NCBI RefSeq assembly: GCF_000224145.3 | Contig: NC_020166.2 | Coordinates: 5,171,968-5,235,967, forward strand | Reading direction: 5' to 3' | Source of the DNA: Ciona intestinalis | Lineage: Eukaryota; Chordata; Ascidiacea; Phlebobranchia; Cionidae | DNA: 64,000 nucleotides | Shown: positions 41,201 to 49,249 of the stretch, one piece after another | Position numbering within the stretch: the first letter of the stretch is position 1 | Layout of the letters: the number at the start of each line of letters is the position of its first letter | The notes under the pieces: generated by a model | The model's input: the letters and a program-made list of their open reading frames with translations, nothing else | What the model was told of the DNA's origin: nothing | Databases searched by the model: none | Position numbers and translations under genes: made by a program

Positions 41201-42409
41201 GTTTCTTGAAACTTGAAAACTAAGTATAAACTACTGCTAAATAATTACCTTTTTTGATGTTGTTTGATATTAAATGACAATGAAAAGTTTTGTTTCTTAT
41301 ACATTGCACATTTATGTATTGACTGAATGATGCATATAATACTTATGTGGCAAGCAAACTAAGGCGTGTCAGCACTTTTCAGGTCACTCCAACACCTTCC
41401 ATTACTAAAAAGCAATCATTTTGTTTATAATAGTTTGTTCCATAAATTTCAGTACAAACATAACAGTGCGTATATAAGACAACTGTTTTATTTTTAAATG
41501 TTTTGGTTTACAATACTAAAACCATTATATTGCAAACCAAATCATTTGATTTTTTTATTGAAGTTTCAGTAATCATAAAAAATCAAATCTTTTAATTATG
41601 AAGAATGGATTGTCTGTAAGTCCAAAACAAAATATAAATGATTTATTGCAAGTAAACAAAGCATGACATTTTTTTAACAATATGTCAAAATTAGCAAATA
41701 AAACAGGTTGTTTAGTCGCTGTGGTACAGTTAACACTATTCCGGAAGTAAAGGGCTCAAGGGTTGTCCATGCTACCCTTGTGGGCGTTTATGTCCTGAGG
41801 CAGGCAAACATAAAAAAAAACAGAAAAAAACAAAAATTAATCACCCACAAAGTAACATACTTGGTAGCTCATAGGCTGGCATGAGGTGTATGAAACAGAA
41901 CACCCTGTTATAACAACTTCACCACCAAGCGAGCCACGACGTCTGGCGTCGTTGTTTACCAACACAACATAACCACTGGCCGCTTGGTGGTGTGTATGAG
42001 CTAAATCACGCTTAATCATACCGTAACTTTTTTTTAAAAAAGTGAACGACTAAGGTTTTTTGGATTGAAACACAATTCCCAATTCGTATAAATTAACAAA
42101 TAGGTCGTCTCATGTAGCAATAATGGTCATTGTTTTGTATTTTGTCGATTCAAAGGTGTTTGTTGAAATGGATCGCTATATATATCGTCTACAAACGCAT
42201 TGTCAATATTTGCATTCCATCACTAAACTATGCTGGTCAACAGTCAACTTGTTTTTCGTTTTTATCGATATTTGTATCTTTTCGTTTCTCAGCAACAGGA
42301 ATTCAGGATTAAGCAGTTGGAACGTTTGGTGCAAGAAAGATGCTTGACGCCATTGCCTCGTAACGTAGATGAAGCTATGAATAACGCTGGTGATATTGAT
42401 GAAGACTAA
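32219..42409 (+). CDS. Secreted EGF-like/Ser-Gly protein with polysaccharide-lyase-like domain
   Basis: Sixteen exons: 32219-32264, 32970-33122, 33266-33736, 34321-34404, 35224-35385, 35833-35904, 36168-36263, 36743-36785, 37064-37182, 37899-38132, 38516-38718, 39005-39119, 39789-39980, 40398-40562, 41025-41188, 42293-42409. They sum to 2436 nt, giving 811 residues plus stop, in phase throughout. Exon 1 begins with ATG and encodes a hydrophobic signal peptide (MFYALEKCWLFWLIS). EGF-like modules with the pattern C-x-[HN]G-C-x-C-GxxG-C lie near residues 42-65, 225-250 and 280-300. An acidic Ser/Gly linker (67-223) and SGSG motifs resemble glycosaminoglycan attachment sites. Residues about 416-690 match a heparin-lyase/PL20-type jelly roll: ILTQWHGSPNP, PPLALEYQNG, then WARFEWKIKWS, WIRLWINGRKVIDW and YFKIGIYNP. 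A coiled-coil, acidic tail ends it. The exon 3 donor (GAAG|GTGGCT) was chosen by phase; a stronger-looking GTAATC site lies 13 nt later. Enzyme activity is unproven. Confidence 0.75.
32391..32572. repeat. MITE-like repeat in intron 1 of the EGF/lyase gene
   Basis: The left end is GTACTGTGGGGTAAAATGGG and the right end is TGTATCATCTTACCCTACCT. Confidence 0.75.
32764..32945. repeat. MITE-like repeat just before exon 2 of the EGF/lyase gene
   Basis: The left end is GTTCCGTGAGGTAAGATGGG and the right end is TGCCCCATCTTACCCCACTT. It ends about 25 bp before the exon 2 acceptor, so part of that intron's branch region may be repeat-derived. Confidence 0.75.
34708..34826 (+). repeat. Telomere-like heptamer array (GGGTTAT)15
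   Basis: Fifteen uninterrupted copies of GGGTTAT occupy 34708-34812, followed by two GGGTTAG copies. Similar TTAGG-type units flank it on the left. It lies in intron 4 of the EGF/lyase gene. The unit is one base away from a TTAGGGG-type telomere repeat. The open frame through it (repeating WVMGYGL) is a by-product of the repeat. Confidence 0.95.
34955..35110 (+). repeat. tRNA-like SINE, 5' part
   Basis: It carries an A-box-like GCAGTTGGTTAGTG and the B-box-like GGTTCAAGGCTCG. These are followed by the family body ATGCTACCATTGTGGC and TGTGTCCTTGGGCAGGACAC. The 3' part is absent. Confidence 0.7.
35950..36060 (-). repeat. tRNA-like SINE fragment
   Basis: The reverse complement shows GGCTTGTCACTGCTACCATT and CTTGGG, the body of the same SINE family. 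It lies in intron 6 of the EGF/lyase gene. Confidence 0.55.
39311..39500 (+). repeat. SINE 3' part with ATTCATTC end
   Basis: It reads TAATGGGTTGTCCAAACTAT, then CAAAGTAACATACTTTGTAA, TTGGCATGAGGTGTATGAAC and TTACATTCATTCACATA. This is the 3' half of the SINE family. Confidence 0.7.
39660..39788 (-). repeat. SINE 5' part ending at an exon boundary
   Basis: In reverse complement it reads ACCCAAAGGTTATGGATTTA, CACCGCTGCTACCATTATAG and CTTTGGGCAAGATACTTTAC. Similarity to the SINE appears to stop at the acceptor of exon 13 of the EGF/lyase gene (39789), so the AG itself seems to come from SINE sequence. Confidence 0.6.
40871..40979. repeat. 40-bp minisatellite, about 2.7 copies
   Basis: A 40-bp unit beginning TAACCCCCATAGTATGGGAT repeats at 40871, 40911 and 40951. 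Each unit contains two CCCATAGTATGGGA palindromes, so the array can fold into hairpins. It lies in intron 14 of the EGF/lyase gene. Confidence 0.85.
41708..42020 (+). repeat. SINE copy, rearranged
   Basis: It has the tRNA-like start (TTTAGTCGCTGTGGTACAGT), the body TCCATGCTACCCTTGTGGGC and the 3' part AAAGTAACATACTTGGTAGC. The tail is replaced by a segment with a 12-bp inverted repeat (CACCACCAAGCG / CGCTTGGTGGTG). Confidence 0.6.
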
Positions 42410-42624
42410 GCAATGACGAATAACTACAACTAGTTAACAAAAATGCCATTACCTATAAAGCTATACCAAACATTTGTATTGTTATAGTTCACACGTTTAT
42501 TGAAACGATATTTATACTTTGTTTGACACGACTTTTATACTGTATGCCTTCTAGCTTATAAATCGAATAGAGCGAATATTGCTCATTTATTTTTTGGACC
42601 GACTTTGCGACCTATTTAGATCAC

Positions 42625-42760
42625 TTCACTCACAAAGTAGCATACACGGTAACTTGTAAGCTGGCACGAGGTATGAAACAGTACACCCGTGTTATAACGA
42701 CTGTCGTTTATCGGCCACGTGAAGATAGAATAAGTTACATTCATTTATTCATATTCACTT
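42625..42760 (+). repeat. SINE 3' part
   Basis: It reads CACAAAGTAGCATACACGGT, CTGGCACGAGGTATGAAACA and AATAAGTTACATTCATTTAT, downstream of the EGF/lyase stop codon. Confidence 0.7.
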
Positions 42761-43494
42761 TCATCAGGGTTACCTGTCGGCAGCAGAAACAAATTTGCTA
42801 GATAAAGTTTTATATTTCAAACTGTCCTATTTTGTTTTCCTATAAACCTATTTCCGCATTTTGTGCTTTTTGGGCCACACGTCAAATGTTTAGTCACCAT
42901 TTGTCGTCCTACCAGATTTGCACGCAGAACGTAAAACGTATTTCGCTGGTGCTGATTTTTATGTATTGTGATATATTTATACGTTTTTTTACTGGGATTT
43001 TTTTCATTTTGGTTTTTAACCATTGGCTAGTTTGAATGTGTAATGCGTTTGCGTTTTAAATAATAGTTTATGAAAATGTTCCATACCAGAGGTTAAATGA
43101 ATTGAGGCGTGTTTCTTCTAAGTTTTTATGGACATTTTAATAAACCGATATAAACTCCAAAATTGATTCATTCGAAACATCTGCCATGCAGATAATTGAC
43201 GCATGTTTGACGTCGGCCTAATAAAATTAGATCTCAGATGGATTCATCTACCTCAGCATCAACCCACCCACTGCGTTGTGTGCAACATATAAATGACATC
43301 ATGAATAGCCAGTTCTCCTTACTGGTTATTGTTTTGTAGGCAGTCCCCCAAACAGTAAAGCTCAGCATTTTGCGCGGATATTTACGCTCGCAGCCGAAAC
43401 CATTGCTGACGTATGTTTCTTTGGGCAAGACCCTTAGTGGTGAAACTCAGGAGTTCATAACGTGCTGTTGCATGACCAGTAAGGATAAGTAATT

Positions 43495-43685
43495 TATGGT
43501 GTGGGGAAGATAGGGCACCTTTCTATTTTTTTTTCGTCCCGTTTGGTAGTAAACGAGAACATTCAAAACCGTATACTTACGGCTCCACCACCCTAAAGTA
43601 CTGTGGGAGAAGATGTGACACCTTTAGCGTATAATATCCAAATAATGTTTAGGTGTCCCATCTTCCCCCATCCTACTATATATTC
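43495..43685. repeat. MITE-like repeat, two joined half copies
   Basis: There are two left-type ends (GGTGTGGGGAAGATAGGGCA and GTACTGTGGGAGAAGATGTG) and one right end (GGTGTCCCATCTTCCCCCAT). This suggests one copy inserted into another. Confidence 0.65.
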
Positions 43686-44155
43686 TTTTATTCATATTGA
43701 AGAAAAATTACAGATTTCCTGTTGACCTAGTTTATATAAAATCCAATACAACACGACTATAAAACAACAATCATTTGAAATATTATTTTTAACTATACTT
43801 ATTGCATAAAAGTGTGTAGTCTCCTTGTAACATAATTCATTTCTAGGATTTCCCTTGCTTTAAAACATGAACTGATGTATCGTATCCTGGTCTAAATTTC
43901 ATCCTACGTACAGTATATGAACGTTGTTCTCCTAACTATAAAATTTTATTTAAACTACTGACGGACTAAACAGACGTCACAGTCTATCTTATACACTATA
44001 TATAACTATAAGATGTTGCTGTAAAAACACTGACGCCATTCGGGTTTTTCGAATTTATTGATAAAAAATAAACGGAAAAATGAAAGCATCGTTGTTCAAG
44101 CACAGGGACGCAATTAAATTGCACTTAAAGTTCATTTCTACCCATCATTAACACA

Positions 44156-44161
44156 TTTATT
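44156..44161 (-). terminator. Poly(A) signal of the carrier gene
   Basis: AATAAA on the minus strand, about 110 bp after the stop codon. A second one lies at 44054-44059. Confidence 0.5.
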
Positions 44162-44270
44162 GTCTCAGCACATATGCCACATGACAATTGAAGGTTGATT
44201 TACTTTGCAGCCACAGTGGAACTTGCAACCACTAAAACACCAAGCACGAACATTGAAGTAGAAGCTATTG

Positions 44271-46200
44271 TTAGTTTTGTCCCAGATACACGACAGTTTC
44301 GTATACTCCCATTAGTATTGCCATATTCGGAACCTTGTAGAGATAAGAAAGTTTAATACGCTGTTATTACATATGTCAATATGTGGTAAAAGTTATAACT
44401 CACCTGCCGAACAAGCTGAGCAGGCAAGCCGCCGTATAAACCAATTCTTCCTTCGGTTTTTGCCACGTCACGCAACGTTTGCCAGAAACCACTGTAACGC
44501 TGTTGAACTGGCTCTTCTCTTAATCTGGTACGTGCAACCTCTGTAAAACAACGTAGCGCAAGTTTATTACCTATTTCTGTAAATATATTGAAAGTAAAAG
44601 TAATTGACAGCAAAATGAAAGTGGTTGTAACAAGTTTATATGAATAAAAAGTACAGAAAAGATGTGGCCATAATTAATATGTCATCGTCAAATACATACC
44701 GTGTGGATATACAATGCTAGTGGCGACACATTTCGAGGCAGACGATATAACCATTAACCCTGGCAGTTCCCACCAGCTAGACATAGAACTGTGCGCTCCG
44801 GAAACGTCCATGTTATGTCTCTTCATGTACCATGACTATATAGAAACAGGATGGTCAATATATATATATATATTAATTAAAGCTATTACGACTTGGGGCT
44901 TTATTAATATTTTACCTTTAAATGTTCATATATGGTGAAGTAAATAACAGTTTCAACAATTCCTGCATAAGATGCGGTAAGACCTCTGTAGAAGCCTTTC
45001 CAACCTTCACTGCGCCACACTTGTTTCGCACATTCGAAACAACTTAACGACGAGTTGTTCAATCTACGTAAGAAAGCAAATCTGATTACTTTGGGGAACA
45101 CAGTGACGTCACATTAATGTCAGTCAATAAAACTGACCTTCTGTGAAGCTGTTGCTTTGTCTTTAACACCCACAGGGGACAAGTTGCCGTTGTTGCCACT
45201 AAGCCACCGGCAGACGCGGCGATGATGCTTGTGGGCATCGAATTTGCTTTAAGTCCAAAGTCCGCGACAAGCCCGATTTTTGTTGCATTGTACGTCCAGA
45301 AGTAAAGAGCTCTATAGATAAGATTAAACACCGTAAACACCGGTAACGAAACATAGGTTCGCCAGTTAAAACTAAAATAAGATAAATACCTGGAGGGAAC
45401 AGAGCCGACTAATCCAATACCAAGACCTTTAAAGAACGCTTTGCCACCTTCTACTTTTAATATGTACCTGGTAAAACGACATAATTACTATCGTTGTTGA
45501 ATCAAGAATTGTCAATTGTATGCGTAGAACACAGGAAGCTAATTGTTTACCTGCAGTGTTGCAGTATGCTGCTCTTTTGTATGCTCAAGGCGGGCTGTAC
45601 AACGCCGGTGTGATGAGTATTGCGCAATGAGCCACGGGCGAAAACTGTCATCAGCCGAGTGTTCGTGCCTTTGGGTGTGCTAGATGGAAAGCTAAGTTTT
45701 GCTTGGGTGGTTGCAATTCCGGAGGATGATTGCTGTCGAGTTTTAATGACGTCGATAGGACACGTCACAATTGTTGCTGCGCAACCAGCGACACTGCAAA
45801 TAAAAAATTCCGTTTACAAAGTTGTAGTAAGAAAATGTAATGCTCACGTCAATATAATATTATTTAAAACAGTTAAAACATTTCGTAAATGCAAAATGAA
45901 TTACCCGCCAGCGATAAAATGAAGTTTGTTGTCTACCGATGTGCGGTTGTTAGATGGTGTACACTTTTTTAATGAGGTTGAATGAAATATCGTATCTGTA
46001 TCACTACTTGTCCATGCTTCTGAAGTTTTACTTCCGTTTTGGTACTGTGTTGAATATTGCTGGTATTTTGCTTCGTTCTCCCAACGACTACTTTTAGTAT
46101 CCTTTGCGTATTCTGTAAAGTTGGAATTCGACATCTTTACTGAAGAGTGTTCACAATATCGCGATTGATGATCTGGTTTAGTCCAAATACTTGCTGGCAT
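44271..46200 (-). CDS. SLC25A36: SLC25A33/36-type mitochondrial pyrimidine nucleotide carrier
   Basis: Eight exons: 46200 (or 46134)-45905, 45793-45551, 45467-45390, 45311-45138, 45063-44916, 44835-44700, 44540-44404, 44333-44271. All phases agree and the frame ends in TAA. The product is 402 residues from the ATG at 46134, or 424 from 46200. Three Solcar repeats of the mitochondrial carrier fold are visible. The repeat 1 signature is TCPIDVIKTRQQ. Repeat 2 has TCPLWVLKTKQQ, with tryptophan in place of the acidic residue as in the pyrimidine nucleotide/folate subgroup. Repeat 3 has YPHEVARTRLREEP. The segments GFYRGLTASYAGIVETVIYF and VPNMAILMGVYE also match SLC25A33/A36. The family exchanges pyrimidine nucleotides across the inner mitochondrial membrane. 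The polar N-terminal extension (about 65-90 residues before LHFIAGG) is long for the family. A33 and A36 cannot be separated by eye. Confidence 0.9.
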
Positions 46201-46800
46201 CGAATGCGTATATCTATCACTTACACGTATTATAATATCTGTACGAAAATAATACACCCAATTTAGTTACATTTGTAAACCACTTTATTCTGATAAAGAA
46301 GCAACTATTTCTTGCGTTGGCAAATGGTGTACAAAAAGGCATGTAAAAGTTAATTTATGTTTAGTTTTATTTACCAGTTATATTTATCAGCCTGTTATTT
46401 GTAACCGTTAACCAATGCAAACTTCCTACTCATACTCGGGCCGTTATTGAAAGATTCAAAATTCAGCGTGTAGCAGACTTTTATTGGGCCTGTAATTTTC
46501 CACTGCGTTCTGACACCGCGCAGAGCGTTCTCTCAGTATTTTTCCACTGCTCGTGTCGCTGAGATCACGCACTGAGCATGCGCCTCGCGCGTGATCACAA
46601 TGCCCAAAGACCACGTACCAGCATTCTCCCGGTAAGTTTCCACGTTCCCCACTATTGAACTCACGTGACTAACTACGTCAGCCACGCTGTCTCGGGAATC
46701 AACATGTTGTTTCGCGCTCTTTTTTCTTTCGTCTCCCCGCTTAAACAAGCATTCAAAACGCAAGCAGACGTTTGAAGAGGAAGTAGAAGTGAAATGGAAC
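46201..46800 (-). promoter_or_regulatory. Upstream region of the carrier gene
   Basis: This GC-richer stretch holds CATGCGCC, an NRF-1-like half site, inside an 8-bp inverted repeat (GATCACGC at 46563-46570, GCGTGATC at 46589-46596). A CAG acceptor near 46245 suggests a 5' untranslated exon or trans-splice site before the start codon. Function is inferred. Confidence 0.3.
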
Positions 46801-47411
46801 TTTATGTAATTTCATACGTTTATACATGTTGTCTAAGGAATGTGTGAAATGTGATACATATGTAAATGTTTTGTGTAATTCAATACAGAACCAAACATGT
46901 AGTAAACAATTACATTAATTCGTAAATTCCAGGAGATTGGCCTGTGTGCAAAACGTCCACAAGGTATATAAATAGGAATTTAGATCAAATATTATTTAAA
47001 TGAAGGTTTAGTTCTTACTAATTAGCATATGTACACAAAACAAAACCTGCAAATTATCCGTGATATCAGTCAAACAGAACGTGAATCATTTCGATTTTTT
47101 ACATAAAAATGTTAATTTGTTACATAAAACAATCTTTATTTGTTTATGGCATTTTATTTTTAACTGAAACTAATTTTATATTTGAATTAATTAAACCAAA
47201 AAAAGTATGTGAAAAACGCATGTCATATTTTTAGTTTCTTTAACCCTTACTTTGGATAGTTTATCGTTTAACAAAATGGATTATAATTTTTCGTATAGCT
47301 TCACGCAGGCAGATTTATAAAACACCAAGTACCTTAACTACCGCCCTGTGTGTCCAAAAGCAGTGACTTTACAATGGGTTTAAACAAAAAATCATTTGTA
47401 CTATCATTGTT

Positions 47412-47660
47412 TGGCGCCGTGGCAAAGTGGTTAACGTGCCTGCCTGTATAACCCATAGGTAATGAGTTCACGACTGGTCGCTGCTACAATTGTGGGTGTA
47501 TATGTGTCCTTGGGCAAGTGGTTACTGATAGGCTGTTCAAATTATCAAGCCGTAAATTCAACCAATCCTCCCATAATGCATCATTTAAATACACATTACC
47601 TGGCAAGTTACCGACGTTCAACACCAAACCGTAACACACCATATACTGAAAATTAAACAG
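47412..47660 (+). repeat. tRNA-like SINE, near full length
   Basis: It starts TGGCGCCGTGGCAAAGTGGT (tRNA-like, A-box region). GAGTTCACGACTGG follows in the B-box position, then GCTGCTACAATTGTGGGTGT and TGTGTCCTTGGGCAAGTGGT, then the 3' part with CACATTACCTGGCAAGTTAC. Confidence 0.75.
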
Positions 47661-47702
47661 GAATTAGAAAGTGCAACAAATACAATGACTACGAAACTTA
47701 TA

Positions 47703-47850
47703 CAGTAGAGTGGGGAAATAGTAAACAAAGAACATTCAAAGAATTATTAAACCGTATCCTCACGACTTTCATAGACTGCTGTAAACTGATGTTTAAAACA
47801 TGATCAAGATATTTAGATATTATGTACTTCCCCCACCCCACTATACCTTG
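47703..47850. repeat. MITE-like short repeat, deleted left part
   Basis: The left end AGTAGAGTGGGGAAATAGTA jumps directly to the interior AAACAAAGAACATTCAAAG. The right end is TACTTCCCCCACCCCACTAT. Confidence 0.65.
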
Positions 47851-48009
47851 TGACCATCCATAGAAACATGTTGCATAACATCAGGAACCTTGTACAAGCA
47901 AGACGACACATTGCTCTTACTGAACTTTCTTTTCCTTCCTTTATCAGATAAAACAAGAGAATTTATCAACAGCGCTTATACAGTCATGTATTTTACGTTT
48001 ATCATTAAA

Positions 48010-48170
48010 ATATCTGCCGCGGGAGGCTTTGTGATTATAAAGGGCGTCCGCTTCGTAACCAAGGGTATCGAATTCGGGACGATGCCAACTTGTTGTCGTG
48101 TGTGTCGTTTGGAAAGACACATCAGGGTCATTGCTCCAATCTAGTGGTCGCTAATCGGTTGTCCAAATAA
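48010..48170 (+). repeat. Diverged tRNA-like SINE
   Basis: It has tRNA-like GGCGTCCGCTTCGTAACC, then GGTATCGAATTCGGGACGAT, and ends TCGGTTGTCCAAATAATCAA, which runs into the left arm of the hairpin below. Confidence 0.6.
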
Positions 48171-48263
48171 TCAACCACACAGAAGTTAAAGACACAACAG
48201 TCCTCTTTGTGTTAAATGAAGTTAAATGAATTGTGTCTTTAACTTCTGTGTGGTTGATTATTT
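48165..48263. repeat. Perfect 33-bp inverted repeat with 33-nt loop
   Basis: The arms 48165-48197 and 48231-48263 are exact reverse complements over 33 bp (the left arm contains CCACACAGAAGTTAAAGACA). The loop is 48198-48230. The left arm continues a SINE, so this looks like a fold-back duplication of a SINE 3' part. Confidence 0.95.
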
Positions 48264-48267
48264 TTTT

Positions 48268-48780
48268 TTTCCTATATGCAAGATCCACCAAAATGTACGT
48301 GTGTACAGATTTTTAGTTTAACAAGACCCCCGAGTTAAGGTTTTTGAATATGATGTACGAAGTTGTTTTACATTTGTTAATACTTATACACACTGAACTG
48401 TATTTTTAGCGCAAATTTATGTTTCGGTAATATATCGGGTGGGTAATACGGGACACTACCTTTTCATTTCATTTTCTCGTTCCATTTGACAGTGAAGCAA
48501 AGAACATTCAAAGAATTACAAAACCGTTTCCTCATCACGACTGCCTTTGACGTGTGCAGCAAGAATATAAGTTCCAATGTTCCATCAGGCAAAATCTTTC
48601 ATTTTTTTATAAGTTTTGTTTCCCACGCACATGTTGGTGGATCTTGCATAGGAAAAGCTTCCTTTGAACGAAATCCCACCGGCACTGGGCGTGTTTTAGT
48701 ATAACTGGTCCTACCGCGGGCCCCACACCGGGCGTGTTTTAGTAGGACCCTGTTTTAGTTTAGGACTGAAGAAAACTTGT
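48268..48780. mobile_element. TIR element with nested MITE, copy 1
   Basis: The inner terminal inverted repeats are ATGCAAGATCCACCAAAATG near 48277 and the reverse-complement-like TGTTGGTGGATCTTGCATAG near 48632. A MITE-like left end (GGGTGGGTAATACGGGACAC) sits inside at 48438. Beyond the right TIR lie two copies of GGGCGTGTTTTAGTA in GC-rich context. The same parts recur at 55.5-56.8 kb. Confidence 0.6.
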
Positions 48781-49249
48781 GATATCAGTTCAATGTTTGA
48801 TATCAGTTCAACGTGCCTGTACAGATTGCTCTGCTGTGCTTCAACAAGCTTTTATCTATACGCTTAAGACGAAATCCACACATTAACACTTGGCCAAAAC
48901 CAACGTCAAACCCCAACCCAAAGTTATAGTACAGCCAAATCCAACCAACTGCCACGTTTTTTTTTCTGGCATTGCGACACAATGACGTACGACACAAGAG
49001 AAGATATTACGTCACATCTGCTGTGACGTAATGGCTTACGGCCAATAACAACAAAAAAAACTTGTGGCATTGTTCATAGTATCGGGATGTAGCCAAGTTA
49101 CGTGGAAATGTAATTTCACAGTATGAAAAACCGGGGTATTCCCCATGAGTTGTACCCTATTCTTGTCTGCCGTTGCTTTTGTTGAGATCAATACTTTAGT
49201 CTCGATTCTAGTCTTGCGTTGTAGGCAACTGTTAAAAGTGAACTTCAGA

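Larger units (their letters stand above)
42410..44270. other. Convergent intergenic region
   Basis: This stretch separates the 3' ends of the EGF/lyase gene (plus) and the carrier gene (minus). It holds a SINE part, a MITE-like pair and the carrier's poly(A) signals. I see no gene. Confidence 0.6.
46801..49249. other. Intergenic region with SINEs, MITE and an inverted-repeat element
   Basis: No gene is recognised between the carrier promoter and ASTE1. The region is dominated by two SINEs, a perfect hairpin and a TIR element, all listed separately. Confidence 0.5.

Noticed and set aside
45620..45922. 100-codon plus-strand frame
   Set aside because: Antisense shadow of carrier exon 2 and the following intron.
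46533..46763. 76-codon minus-strand frame upstream of the carrier gene
   Set aside because: No splice path into the carrier and no family resemblance. Better explained as promoter/5' untranslated DNA.
47412..47480. Possible tRNA gene
   Set aside because: A- and B-box-like segments belong to the SINE body. No complete cloverleaf or CCA-side stem is evident.
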